Below, piece by piece: positions 18,302 through 27,033 of a stretch of 64,000 nucleotides of DNA. Below the pieces are notes generated by a model that was not told the origin of the DNA, ran no database searches, and saw only the letters and a program-made list of their open reading frames with translations. The position numbers were made by a program, and so were the translations under genes. Numbering within the stretch: position 1 is the first letter of the stretch; every line of letters begins with the position of its first letter. Origin of the DNA: an uncultured Lachnospiraceae bacterium (GTDB lineage: Bacteria; Bacillota; Clostridia; Lachnospirales; Lachnospiraceae); contig CAJTRA010000007.1 of NCBI GenBank assembly GCA_910578345.1, forward strand, positions 1 through 64,000. Direction: 5' to 3'.

Positions 18302-19285
18302 ATGATACTATTGCTTGTAGGAGATGAAGATATTATCCGCAGAGGTTTTCTTGTCACCATTCAAAAACTGGAGCTTAGATTCGATCTGATTCTGGAAGCG
18401 CGCGACGGCGAAGAGGGGTTGCGTTTATTTGAAAACTATCATCCCGATATTGTGATCACCGATATCCGTATGCCTCTCATGGATGGTCTGACTTTTATCC
18501 AAAAATCCAGAGAAATATCCCACGAAAGCCGTTTCATTGTTCTCAGCGGATATAATGATTTTGAATATGCACGCACTGCACTGCGGTATGAAGTGCGGGA
18601 TTATCTGCTGAAACCCAGTTCTAAAGCAGAAATCCGTGATGTGCTTCTTCGCGTCATGGAAGAAATTCAGAAAGCCGAGACAGAAAGCAGCGCCCTCAAA
18701 GAACGCCTGGATGATTATGATCTTCGTCTCAACCAGTTTCATCAGCTTCTCTTGGGGGACATCCTGCTTGGAAAATACGCGGACGCAGAGATTGCCCCTC
18801 TCCTCTCTCACCATGCCATTTCCTTGCCTGAACAGGGTGAAGGATTTATGATATGCCGCGATCTGGAGGCGCTCTACGGTTTCCTGCTCAGCAGTCTGAT
18901 GCAGTACCGCAATGCCGTGACCGGGAAGCGCAATACCGCCGCCATCGAATCTGTGCATTCCCCCATTGACCGCGCGATCGCTTACATCGACCAGAATTAC
19001 TACAAAGAGCTTGATCTCGCCCTGCTCTCTCAGTTAGTTTCGATGAACAGCAGTTATTTCAGTTCCCAGTTTAAGAAAAAAACCGGCCTCTCCTTCAGCA
19101 CATATCTCCAGAATGTGCGTTTAGAAAAGGCCAAGAACATGCTTCTTCATTCCGACCAGAAGCTGCATGAGATCTCTGCCGCTATCGGGATCGGAAATGT
19201 CAAATATTTTTGCAGATTGTTTAAAAACTATACCGGGGTGACTCCGACTGAGTATAAGCGGCAGTTCCAAATCTCCGATTCGTGA
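18302..19285 (+). CDS. YesN-type AraC-family response regulator
   Basis: About 327-aa DNA-binding partner of the preceding kinase. N-terminal receiver domain with phospho-acceptor D54 (VITDIRMP) and the conserved Thr/Ser and Lys positions (FIVLSGYNDF, YLLKPS); a helical linker; and a C-terminal AraC-type double helix-turn-helix from about residue 225 (YIDQNYYKELDLALLSQLVSMNSSYFSSQFKKKTG and IGIGNVKYFCRLFKNYTGVTPTEYK read in two blocks). The N-terminal acidic pocket reads VGDE rather than the usual VDDE, so one Mg-binding aspartate is replaced by Gly while the next D and E remain. GGAGG precedes the ATG. Converges with the Nudix gene with a 25-bp gap. Confidence 0.92.
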   Translation: MILLLVGDEDIIRRGFLVTIQKLELRFDLILEARDGEEGLRLFENYHPDIVITDIRMPLMDGLTFIQKSREISHESRFIVLSGYNDFEYARTALRYEVRDYLLKPSSKAEIRDVLLRVMEEIQKAETESSALKERLDDYDLRLNQFHQLLLGDILLGKYADAEIAPLLSHHAISLPEQGEGFMICRDLEALYGFLLSSLMQYRNAVTGKRNTAAIESVHSPIDRAIAYIDQNYYKELDLALLSQLVSMNSSYFSSQFKKKTGLSFSTYLQNVRLEKAKNMLLHSDQKLHEISAAIGIGNVKYFCRLFKNYTGVTPTEYKRQFQISDS

Positions 19286-19310
19286 ACGCCCGCAGACCGC
19301 ATAATACCGT

Positions 19311-20378
19311 TCATGAGTCGGCTATGATCTCCTTCACCCAGACGCCCTCCGCGCTGAATCCTGCTTCCATAGCTTTCCTGATCATGAGAAACTCTTTGGG
19401 ATAAATACAATTTACGAAAGTTCCCTCTCGTATTCCCTCAAGCGCTTTCTCATAATCCATGAAGACAACGCCCTCCACTTCGCTTTCCTGGAGTATGAGC
19501 CGCTCCTGCTCCACAGTCTTCTCATAGAGATACACGGCGCTCATCTCCCAGTCCTTAAACGACCGTCCCCAGAAATTGTTTTCCACGTATCCTTCATGGA
19601 AGCCAATAAACCTTAAGTCCTCTTCCACGGCAGTAATGCCTAGTTCCTCCTGCAATTCTCTGACTGCAGAGCAGGAAAAATCCTCTCCGGCCCGTACATG
19701 GCCGGCAGAAGAAACATCATAGCATCCCGGATAGGCATCCTTATCTTGACTGCGTTTCTGCAGCAGCACGTCCAGTCTGCCGTCCGCCCTTTGCCTGACT
19801 ACCCATATATGCACCGTCCGATGGAAATCCCCGTCCTGGTGGACCATGCTTCTCTCCTTCACATGACCCGCAGGCATTCCATCTTCCCCACAGATATCAA
19901 ACAGCTCCAATTCTGTTCCATTCAAGAAAGCGCTATACCAACTGGCATCCTTGCGGTAACAGAGTTTCAGCGAGAAAAAAGGAATCTCCTGACGGAGCAG
20001 ATCCAAGAATAACAGATCACCATCCCAGAGATTGAGATGCCGAATATGATCCTTGTCCACCCACTCCAGTTTTCCCTCGTCACATTCTTTTAAGGTTCCC
20101 TCAAACGCATCCCCGGTATAAAGACACATATACTCCGTTGGGTGGTCTTCATAGCTGAAAGTAATGATTCCCCGAAATCTGTAAGCAGTAAGTGTCAGTC
20201 CGGTCTCTTCCCGCACCTCCCGTAAAAGACAGTCTTCCGGGCTTTCTCCCTCCTCGAAGTGTCCTCCCACCCCGATCCATTTATCTTTGTTCACATCATC
20301 CTTCTTCGCTATTCTGTGCAGCATCAAGTATTGACCGTCTCTCTCGATATAGCACAGCGTGGTAAGTCTGCTCTTCAT
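19311..20378 (-). CDS. tandem double-Nudix hydrolase
   Basis: 355 aa with two Nudix domains. The N-terminal one (residues ~1-145) resembles MutT/8-oxo-dGTP diphosphatases and carries a full Nudix box GHFEEGESPEDC...REVREETGL. The C-terminal one (residues ~165-340) resembles the YfcD/isopentenyl-diphosphate-isomerase-like group (HIWVVRQRADGRLDVLLQKRS) and also has an intact box GHVRAGEDF...RELQEELGI. Both metal-binding REXXEE cores are present, so both halves could be active. Substrates are not predictable from sequence. AAGGAG lies 14 nt before the ATG, farther than usual. It is followed in the same direction by guaA after 66 bp. Confidence 0.88.
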   Translation of the reverse strand: MKSRLTTLCYIERDGQYLMLHRIAKKDDVNKDKWIGVGGHFEEGESPEDCLLREVREETGLTLTAYRFRGIITFSYEDHPTEYMCLYTGDAFEGTLKECDEGKLEWVDKDHIRHLNLWDGDLLFLDLLRQEIPFFSLKLCYRKDASWYSAFLNGTELELFDICGEDGMPAGHVKERSMVHQDGDFHRTVHIWVVRQRADGRLDVLLQKRSQDKDAYPGCYDVSSAGHVRAGEDFSCSAVRELQEELGITAVEEDLRFIGFHEGYVENNFWGRSFKDWEMSAVYLYEKTVEQERLILQESEVEGVVFMDYEKALEGIREGTFVNCIYPKEFLMIRKAMEAGFSAEGVWVKEIIADS

Positions 20379-20444
20379 AACCGGACAGGTATCTCCTTCA
20401 TGTCGTCTTCTTCGAAATCCGTGTTCTTTGGTAATTGGCTGTTG

Positions 20445-21986
20445 TTACTCTAATTCCACCGTTGCCGGCGGCTTCCCGGTGCAGTCATACAGCACCCTGT
20501 TAACGCCCTTAACCTCGTTCACAATCCGGTTTGTCACTTTCCCTAGAACCTCCCAGGGAATCTGTGCCGCCTCTGCCGTCATAAAATCGCTGGTCTCCAC
20601 TGCCCGCAGCGCCACCGCATAATCATAGGTCCTCTCATCTCCCATGACGCCCACGGAACGCATATTTGTAAGCGCGGCAAAATACTGCCCCAATCCTTTA
20701 TCCACCCCTGCTTTGGCAAACTCTTCCCGGTAAATATAATCTGCGTCCTGCACGATCCTTACTTTCTCCGCTGTCACTTCCCCGATGATACGGATGCCCA
20801 GCCCCGGCCCAGGAAATGGCTGACGGAACACCAGATGTTCCGGGATGCCTAACTCCAGTCCGGCTTTTCTCACTTCATCCTTGAACAACATCCGAAGCGG
20901 CTCGATAATCTCCTTAAAATCAACATAATCCGGCAGACCGCCTACATTATGATGCGACTTGATCACTGCGGATTTCCCCAGTCCAGACTCGATCACATCA
21001 GGGTAGATCGTTCCCTGCACCAGAAAATCCACCGCCCCAATCTTCTTTGCTTCTTCTTCAAAAACCCGGATAAACTCTTCACCGATGATCTTCCGCTTCT
21101 GCTCAGGCTCTGTCACACCCGCCAATTTCTGATAGAATCGCTCCTGCGCATTGACGCGGATAAAATTAAGGTCGTATGGTCCAGACGGTCCAAATACCGC
21201 TTCCACCTCATCGCCCTCATTCTTGCGGAGCAAGCCATGATCCACAAACACACAGGTCAACTGTCTTCCCACTGCCTTAGACAGAAGAACTGCCGCCACC
21301 GAAGAATCTACCCCGCCGGAAAGCGCGCACAGCACTCTTCCTTTTCCGACCTTATCACGGATCTCCTGAATTGTCGTCTGCACAAAAGAATCCATCTTCC
21401 ACATTCCACTGCAGCCGCACACCTGGTTCACGAAATTCCGTATCATTGTCATTCCTTCTGCCGTGTGCATGACTTCCGGATGGAACTGTACCGCATATAA
21501 CTGTCTTTCCGGACACTCCATTGCCGCAACCGGGCATACCGGCGTATGCGCTGTCACCCTGAAATCCGCAGGCGCCTGCTCGATATAATCCGTATGGCTC
21601 ATCCAACAGATCGTCGTCCGGGAAACGCCCTCAAACAGAGCACTATCCCCATCCGCTTCCACCTGCGTCTTACCATATTCGCTGACAGGCGCTGTCGTCA
21701 CCCTGCCCCCCAGCAGATGAGCCATCGCCTGCGCGCCGTAACAGATACCCAGGATCGGAATACCCAATTCGAAAATTTTTCTATCACATAAGACCGAATC
21801 TTCTCCATATACACTGTTAGGACCTCCGGTGAAAATAATCCCTCTGGGATTGAATGCTCTGATCTGATCCAGGCTCAGGTTATAAGGATGTACCTCACAG
21901 TATACGTTACATTCCCTGACCCTTCGTGCGATCAACTGATTGTACTGTCCACCAAAATCCAACACGATAATTATTTCTCTATCCAT
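20445..21986 (-). CDS. guaA: GMP synthase (glutamine-hydrolysing)
   Basis: Final step of GMP synthesis: amination of XMP with glutamine-derived ammonia and ATP. 513 aa, normal length. The glutamine amidotransferase domain is complete, with the nucleophile C82 in LGICYGAQ and VQFHPEV supplying the triad His/Glu. The ATP-pyrophosphatase domain has LSGGVDSSVAAVLLSKAVG, and the C-terminal domain ends VLYDCTGKPPATVELE. The start at 21986 follows GGGAGA; 16 upstream in-frame residues are not supported. This is presumably the main cellular enzyme, in contrast to the degenerate copy at 5667. 77 bp downstream of a MATE transporter gene in the same direction. Confidence 0.97.
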   Translation of the reverse strand: MDREIIIVLDFGGQYNQLIARRVRECNVYCEVHPYNLSLDQIRAFNPRGIIFTGGPNSVYGEDSVLCDRKIFELGIPILGICYGAQAMAHLLGGRVTTAPVSEYGKTQVEADGDSALFEGVSRTTICWMSHTDYIEQAPADFRVTAHTPVCPVAAMECPERQLYAVQFHPEVMHTAEGMTMIRNFVNQVCGCSGMWKMDSFVQTTIQEIRDKVGKGRVLCALSGGVDSSVAAVLLSKAVGRQLTCVFVDHGLLRKNEGDEVEAVFGPSGPYDLNFIRVNAQERFYQKLAGVTEPEQKRKIIGEEFIRVFEEEAKKIGAVDFLVQGTIYPDVIESGLGKSAVIKSHHNVGGLPDYVDFKEIIEPLRMLFKDEVRKAGLELGIPEHLVFRQPFPGPGLGIRIIGEVTAEKVRIVQDADYIYREEFAKAGVDKGLGQYFAALTNMRSVGVMGDERTYDYAVALRAVETSDFMTAEAAQIPWEVLGKVTNRIVNEVKGVNRVLYDCTGKPPATVELE

Positions 21987-22063
21987 CTTAGTCTCCCATT
22001 CTTCCTCAGCCTGCGAATTTGGGCGCAAGCACAAATATTATGTACCACTTCCCGGTTTTCTTC

Positions 22064-23443
22064 CTATGCTTCCTTTCCTGATCCAGACTTAATTGCTTTC
22101 TCCCACTTGCCGCTATGATACCGGATCTCATAGCACACTCCCCGAAACATCCAGTCGATGGTCATTGCGATCCAAATGCCGATCAGCCCCAGGTGAAATA
22201 CATTGCTGACAAAATAAGCCGTACCGATCCGAAATACCCACATGGAAAAGATCGCGATGAACATTGTCCACATCACATCGCCTGCAGCCCGCAATGTATT
22301 TGGCAGAGAAAAGGACGGCACCCAGGCAAACATACACATGCAGGCATGGAAACGGATGACCTGCACCGCCAGTGCCTCTGTTTCCGGCGTCAAGTGATAG
22401 AGCAGAAGCATTTTCCTGCACAGTAGGATCATGATCACAGAAATTACGATCATACATACATTCGTCAGCCTCATCAACTTCTTCGTATAGTACCTCGCCT
22501 GGCCATAATCCCCCGCACCAACGCAGAAAGACACTACCGACAAAAGCGCCAGATTGACCGCCATCCCTGGAAGAATATTGAAATTTGCCACCGTGCCGCA
22601 TACTGCATTGGCCGCGATCGCCGACGTGCCAAAAGTAGATACCAGACTTAGGAGCAGGATTTTACCCAACTGGAAAAGACTGTTCTCCAGACCATTCGGT
22701 ATACCGATATATAAGATCTTTTTGATCTGCCTCAAATGAATCCTGGCAGTTACACGGTGGCGAAAATGAATCGCCCTGTCCTCGCAAAATAGCAGCCTGA
22801 AAATAAGAACCGCCGCAACCGTTCTGGATACCGTTGTGGAAATTGCCGCCCCTGCAACCCCCATCCGGAACCCAAAAATCAGGAGCGCATTGCCGACCAG
22901 ATTCATCAGATTCATCAGCAGAGAGATATACATCGTAGTCTTAGAGTCGCCCATTGCGCGAAAAAGCGCCGCGCATCCATTGTAAAGCGCCAACGGGCAG
23001 ATCGAAAGTCCGGTAATGATCAGATACGTCGTCGCACTCTTCATGACCCCTTCTTCTACTTGTCCAAAAATGACCCGGAGAATACTTTTATGCCAGACAA
23101 GCAATACCGTCGTAGTAACTGCTGAAGCATAAAGCAGAAAAAGAACCATCTGCCACGCAGACCATCCTGCTTCCTCTTCCCTGCGCTGTCCAAGAGCATG
23201 TCCCGCCGCCACGGCGCCGCCGGTGGCGAGTGCCGAGAACACCTGAATGACCAGAATGTTGATATTATCCACCAATGAGGCACCCGACACCGCCGCTTCT
23301 CCTACGCCGGAGATCATGACAGTATCCAGCATACCGACCAAGATCGCCAGAAGCTGCTCCATGATCAAAGGCAGGATCAACTTCCTGAGGTCAGCATTGC
23401 TGTATATTGTACCCTGAACTTTTTCATTTTCCCTGTTCCACAT
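22064..23443 (-). CDS. MATE family efflux transporter
   Basis: About 459-aa polytopic membrane protein with roughly 12 hydrophobic segments in two related halves (first half LILPLIMEQLLAILVGMLDTVMISGVGEAAVSG; second half begins near KKILYIGIPNGLENSLFQLGKILLL). This is the pattern of the NorM/DinF-type MATE family, which exports cationic drugs or metabolites using Na+ or H+. The ATG at 23443 is preferred over a GTG three codons earlier because AAGGA is 11 nt upstream. Substrate unknown. Possibly co-transcribed with guaA. Confidence 0.9.
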   Translation of the reverse strand: MWNRENEKVQGTIYSNADLRKLILPLIMEQLLAILVGMLDTVMISGVGEAAVSGASLVDNINILVIQVFSALATGGAVAAGHALGQRREEEAGWSAWQMVLFLLYASAVTTTVLLVWHKSILRVIFGQVEEGVMKSATTYLIITGLSICPLALYNGCAALFRAMGDSKTTMYISLLMNLMNLVGNALLIFGFRMGVAGAAISTTVSRTVAAVLIFRLLFCEDRAIHFRHRVTARIHLRQIKKILYIGIPNGLENSLFQLGKILLLSLVSTFGTSAIAANAVCGTVANFNILPGMAVNLALLSVVSFCVGAGDYGQARYYTKKLMRLTNVCMIVISVIMILLCRKMLLLYHLTPETEALAVQVIRFHACMCMFAWVPSFSLPNTLRAAGDVMWTMFIAIFSMWVFRIGTAYFVSNVFHLGLIGIWIAMTIDWMFRGVCYEIRYHSGKWEKAIKSGSGKEA

Positions 23444-23572
23444 TGCCGCCACTGTCCTTACATTGATTCTGAATGATCCTTAACTTATTCTATGCCTATT
23501 CATTCCCAATGTAAAGTACCTTCCAACCACCGTACCGCATAAACTTTAGACAGACTTTCTCTTTTCTTTCAT

Positions 23573-23830
23573 CTAATATATATGCTGATGCAGATATTTT
23601 TCTCTCGTCGCCAGTCCGCCGCGGATATGTCTTTCCGACTTGTTGACATCGAGTACTTTTCTCGCCTCTGCCGCCAGTGACGGGTTCAACTGCGCGAGGC
23701 GGTCTGTTACGTCCTTATGTACCGTACTCTTACTGATCCCAAATTCTTTCGCCGTCTGTCTCACCGTAGCATTATTCTCAATGATATAGTTGGCAATCTG
23801 AATTGCACGCTCCTCGATATACTCTTTCAA
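23573..23830 (-). CDS. spoIIID: sporulation transcription regulator SpoIIID
   Basis: 85-aa DNA-binding regulator that acts in the mother cell after sigma-E to repress and activate sporulation genes. The sequence is diagnostic: MKEYIEERA, then the helix-turn-helix ATVRQTAKEFGISKSTVHKD, then RLAQLNP and a basic C-terminal tail (RHIRGGLATREKYLHQ). It uses a TTG start (CAA at 23828-23830) with GAGGGG 7 nt upstream. That GAGGGG lies in the 3' arm of a 17-bp perfect hairpin (23836-23883), so translation may be restrained by RNA folding. Marks the organism as a spore former. A broken copy lies at 35935. Confidence 0.97.
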   Translation of the reverse strand: MKEYIEERAIQIANYIIENNATVRQTAKEFGISKSTVHKDVTDRLAQLNPSLAAEARKVLDVNKSERHIRGGLATREKYLHQHIY

Positions 23831-23835
23831 AAGGA

Positions 23836-23883
23836 AACCCCTCAGAACACTTTTTTACATTGTATGAAGTGTTCTGAGGGGTT
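23836..23883 (-). promoter_or_regulatory. 17-bp perfect palindrome over the spoIIID ribosome binding site
   Basis: Arms 23836-23852 and 23867-23883 are exact reverse complements with a 14-nt loop. On the minus strand the 3' arm contains GAGGGG, the apparent Shine-Dalgarno of spoIIID, followed by TTTCCTTTT. It could act as a translation block, as an attenuator, or as the terminator of the upstream MntA/HepT operon. Confidence 0.6.
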
Positions 23884-23911
23884 ATGACTACATAAAAATA
23901 GTATTCGATAG

Positions 23912-24256
23912 TTACTTTTGATACAATAACGCTTGCAGATTTTGCTTTAACATCGGAATATCCTCCAGTAAGGTATTCCAGACGATTTCCATATCAACGT
24001 TTTCGTAATCATGCGCATGCAAATTTCTCATTCCTCTAATCGCCCGCCACGGAATGTTGGAACTGCTTTCTTTGGTTTCATCCGATAATCTGTTGGCAAG
24101 CTCTCCAATCTGTATGATACACATGTTACACGAATACTGAAAAGAAATATCCGTTTTATATCTTTTAAAATCTGTATTGAATCTTGCCATAAGAGTGCCA
24201 ATATCAGTACAATATTTAATCATTTTCTTAATAATTTGAATATCCTCATTCTTCAT
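23912..24256 (-). CDS. hepT: HepT-like HEPN toxin RNase
   Basis: 114-aa toxin of the HEPN (DUF86) class, predicted to cleave RNA. The catalytic motif is complete as R77-NLHA-H82-D83-Y84, the RX4HXY form in which the Tyr is the target of nucleotide addition by the MntA antitoxin (established for the Shewanella HepT/MntA type VII system). The start at 24256 overlaps the end of the upstream nucleotidyltransferase by 11 bp, implying translational coupling. The longer reading to 24370 runs inside that gene and is not supported. Complete and likely active. Confidence 0.85.
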   Translation of the reverse strand: MKNEDIQIIKKMIKYCTDIGTLMARFNTDFKRYKTDISFQYSCNMCIIQIGELANRLSDETKESSSNIPWRAIRGMRNLHAHDYENVDMEIVWNTLLEDIPMLKQNLQALLYQK

Positions 24257-24539
24257 ACAGAAGTACCCCTTCCTGCATAATTTTAGAAAGAAATTTTTTA
24301 TCTTCAATCCCTGTCGTGACAACATCAACATGGCAATCCAAAGCATTTTCAAGTTCATCAATAAACGCAAAATACTGTATTAAACTTTTCAATCTGCCGC
24401 GCTCAATATATAAATCAACATCACTGTCATCTTTCGCCTCGCCTCTGGCATAAGATCCAAATAAGCTCATTCGTCCAATTCCGTATGCTTTTGCAATGGG
24501 ATTTGTCTTGTTCATTATTTCATTTATAGTATATCGCAT
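24246..24539 (-). CDS. mntA: MntA-like nucleotidyltransferase antitoxin
   Basis: 97-aa minimal nucleotidyltransferase. The active-site signature is G28-S29 followed by D40-x-D42 (FGSYARGEAKDDSDVDLYIE), the GSx10DxD motif. Family members AMPylate the Tyr of the HepT toxin and so neutralise it. AAAGGAAGTGG lies upstream of the ATG. First gene of the two-gene toxin-antitoxin operon. Confidence 0.88.
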   Translation of the reverse strand: MRYTINEIMNKTNPIAKAYGIGRMSLFGSYARGEAKDDSDVDLYIERGRLKSLIQYFAFIDELENALDCHVDVVTTGIEDKKFLSKIMQEGVLLYEE

Positions 24540-24748
24540 ACGCAGCCACTTCCTTTCTCCTCATTTCATGACTAACTTTTTAACAGAGAGAATCTTAAGA
24601 AATAATTTTATAAACAGTTTACCCCAAATTCAAATGCTGTACAATCAATTTTCAATGGCACACCACAGCTACAATTTATTATAATATTATTTCTTATCTT
24701 TAGTTCTTTTCCACAATTAATGCGATATGGTATCTGTTATAACAAATA

Positions 24749-26128
24749 TCAGCCTATCTGGCTACCTTCAAATATCACTATATATCCTGCGGAAAACTCC
24801 TCAAAATATCTATCAACCATGAAACAGGTACCTTTTAAATCATCGTATAATTGTCCTCTGACATAAGCATCCCTCGCCTCTGGCTTTTCAAGCAGAACCC
24901 ACTTGATCTGCTTATACGAGTATTTGGCAAACGCTATCCACTGAGGATAATTGATTTCCATTGGATTCCTAGAAAAATACACTTTGCCTGCATTTATCGC
25001 CGTTGCACCTGAATGGGCAATGAACAGCATGGTTGCCAACTTTGGATGCTTTTCCCGGTTTATTGAAAATGGTATGCTCTCCGATATCTTGTGTCCTTCC
25101 TTAATATGCTTAATGGCATAGCCAATTCTTACAATCACTTCTACAAGCATTACCGGGATGGATAATGAACAAAAGTGTATAAAATCATACCCCTCGTAAT
25201 ACATCCCCTGTACAATTTCAGCAATTGTCTGCTCTTCCTCACCAATACTGCCAAACTGAAGCAGATTAAACAGCCCCATCAGCGGAACCGGCAATCCCAT
25301 CGAGGTTGTAATGTCTGATTTAAAATGAATTATCTGCTTAGCCAAAGCAGCAAATATATCGCTTTCTCTTCTGCCAGCATAATTGTCCATCACTTGTGAA
25401 ACAATCTTCCCGGTTTTATCAATGGTGGTCATGCGGCCTGTAATGATATCAAAAACTCCCACGACAAATCCAAGCAATGGATCATGTCCCAGCGACAACA
25501 GGCGGTGATAATATGCAGACAGTCCTGTAACATATTCTATTGTGTGTCTGTTATCCTGGGCATCAAAGGGAACTTTACTGGCTTTAGAGTTTGCAATTTT
25601 CTCCATCTCTTCTGGAGGAAAAATCTTGTCAAATCTGTCCCGAATATAGTCGGACAGCGAACCTGCCTCTAAACCCCCATGGCCTCTCTGTGGTATTCCA
25701 ACCAACAGAATATCAACAGCAACGCCTACGATTCCCGCCAATGCAGAAATCGCTACGTCATATCGGTCTAAATAATGAAGCTGATTATATTCTTTATTTA
25801 AGAGCTGTATTGCTTCGTGGTTGCTCTTAAGCTCCTTTTGTGTAAATAAATCTTCCAAAGCATTATTGCTCCCACAGGAGGTCTTGGCTTCTGCGACCAT
25901 CTGATTCCAGGATGGAATCAGCATAACTTTCTTTTCCTGAGCTGGCTTTTCCGCCTTTATACGCTGTGGGATGTCAATCCCCAAGTCTTTTAGCTGGGAC
26001 TCTGCTTTAGCTATAGAAGCATCCATTTCTTTCAAGTTGGGGAATGATATTCCAGCCAGTTCCTTTTCGTGATAGGCAAGTACATTATTTATCTGCTGTT
26101 CAGTTTTGGAATATTTATACCTGCTCAT
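24749..26128 (-). CDS. unknown 459-aa membrane-associated protein
   Basis: Not recognised. The N-terminal third is a charged helical region (residues ~1-120) with a likely coiled coil around ISFPNLKEMDASIAKAESQLKDL. A hydrophobic segment follows at ~127-150 (VAISALAGIVGVAVDILLVGI), then further moderately hydrophobic stretches (LGFVVGVFDIITG; LPVPLMGLFNLLQFG; FIHFCSLSIPVMLVEVIVRIGYAI; LATMLFIAHSGATAINAGKVYF). AAGGGAG lies before the ATG. Last gene of a minus-strand run with two small membrane/coiled-coil genes and an HTH-containing gene. It sits in a defence-type island, so a role in phage defence or contact-dependent growth control is conceivable, but nothing in the sequence proves it. Confidence 0.6.
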   Translation of the reverse strand: MSRYKYSKTEQQINNVLAYHEKELAGISFPNLKEMDASIAKAESQLKDLGIDIPQRIKAEKPAQEKKVMLIPSWNQMVAEAKTSCGSNNALEDLFTQKELKSNHEAIQLLNKEYNQLHYLDRYDVAISALAGIVGVAVDILLVGIPQRGHGGLEAGSLSDYIRDRFDKIFPPEEMEKIANSKASKVPFDAQDNRHTIEYVTGLSAYYHRLLSLGHDPLLGFVVGVFDIITGRMTTIDKTGKIVSQVMDNYAGRRESDIFAALAKQIIHFKSDITTSMGLPVPLMGLFNLLQFGSIGEEEQTIAEIVQGMYYEGYDFIHFCSLSIPVMLVEVIVRIGYAIKHIKEGHKISESIPFSINREKHPKLATMLFIAHSGATAINAGKVYFSRNPMEINYPQWIAFAKYSYKQIKWVLLEKPEARDAYVRGQLYDDLKGTCFMVDRYFEEFSAGYIVIFEGSQIG

Positions 26129-26175
26129 CCGAACTATTCTCCCTTCTGCTGTTCAGCACGGCATCCAACACTTCC

Positions 26176-26472
26176 TTACAATATGTCTGACGCCCATTGC
26201 AAAATATCAGCCAGCGTTTTTAAAGCCTTAATTTCACCATCCTGCCTGAGTATTGCCTCTTGGTAAAGGCGGTCTTTTTCTTTCTGTTCACTCTTCTGCG
26301 CTTCTTCCCGCATGGCAAAACCTATGATGGGAAGAACCACAACAGAAAGACTGATTATAATCCCTGTATTTTTATCTCCACCAAAAATACATCCGATAGC
26401 CTCCATTGCATCCATCACTTGGTTGCCTTTTATATCAGCAAATTTATTTATTGCTTTTGTATCCAACTGCAC
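26176..26472 (-). CDS. small membrane/coiled-coil protein
   Basis: About 98 aa. One transmembrane segment (TGIIISLSVVVLPIIGFAM) is followed by a charged helix EQKEKDRLYQEAILRQDGEIKAL split here at its core KDRLYQEAILRQ. The same KERLYKEAL..H/Q..IKALK pattern ends the next gene upstream, so the two are probably distant paralogues or share a partner-binding helix. The start is placed at the GTG 26472 because AAAGGAG lies 6 nt upstream; the longer reading begins before that site. No known family. Confidence 0.55.
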   Translation of the reverse strand: MQLDTKAINKFADIKGNQVMDAMEAIGCIFGGDKNTGIIISLSVVVLPIIGFAMREEAQKSEQKEKDRLYQEAILRQDGEIKALKTLADILQWASDIL

Positions 26473-26485
26473 CGCATACTCCTTT

Positions 26486-27021
26486 CTAAGCCACACCCAG
26501 GTCGGCTTTTAAGTCGTCAATAGCTCGTGCCAACAGAATATTCAGGCTCTGGAGATAATCAAGCTTTTCTTTGTCTGCCTCCGCTTCGTCTTTCAGTGCT
26601 TTTATAATAGCCTGGTGTTTTGCCAGGGCTTCTTTATATAGGCGTTCTTTTTCCTGACAAAGCTGCTTGTTTTTCAAATGTGACGCAAATCCGACTCCCC
26701 CTGCTGCAAGGATAGCTACTGGTGCTGCAAGGACAAAAACTCCAGCAACCATGCCACCACCAACAAAACCGCCTGCCGCTGCCAATCCAGATGTAATACC
26801 CGTAGCAGACAGTCCGATGACAGAGCCTAAACCGTACAATGCTGCAAATGATCCAATTCCGCCAATGCCCCCAGCAAGACTTCCGGAATAGCGCTTACTC
26901 TGATAGTGCGGTATTTGTCACTTACCGCTGCTGCCTCCTCATTCACAACATTAACCACTTGCTGAAGGGCTTCAACCGATTGGAATTTCATCTTTTTCTT
27001 TTTCTTTACGTATTCTCCCAT
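26486..27021 (-). pseudogene. frameshifted glycine-rich membrane/coiled-coil protein
   Basis: Two overlapping frames together make one plausible protein of about 178 aa. The first starts at 27021 (GGAGA site; MGEYVKKKKKMKF, then VNEEAAAVSDKYR). The second carries YSGSLAGGIGGIGSFAALYG, a long Gly/Ala-rich hydrophobic region (GLAAAGGFVGGGMVAGVFVLA) and a coiled coil with KERLYKEALAKHQ. A one-base loss near 26910, in the TACCGCACTATC stretch, explains the shift: restoring one base joins SDKYR to HYQSKRYSG. No slippery heptamer is evident, so decay or a sequencing error is likelier than programmed frameshifting. No known family. Confidence 0.6.
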
Positions 27022-27033
27022 GCAAAAGTTCTC

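Noticed and set aside
20445..22034. Second integration site at the complete guaA
   Set aside because: No integrase or element gene borders this copy; its 3' side runs straight into the double-Nudix gene.
26880..26930. Programmed ribosomal frameshift in the Gly-rich gene
   Set aside because: No slippery heptamer and no downstream stem were seen at the break, and the shift is explained by a one-base loss.
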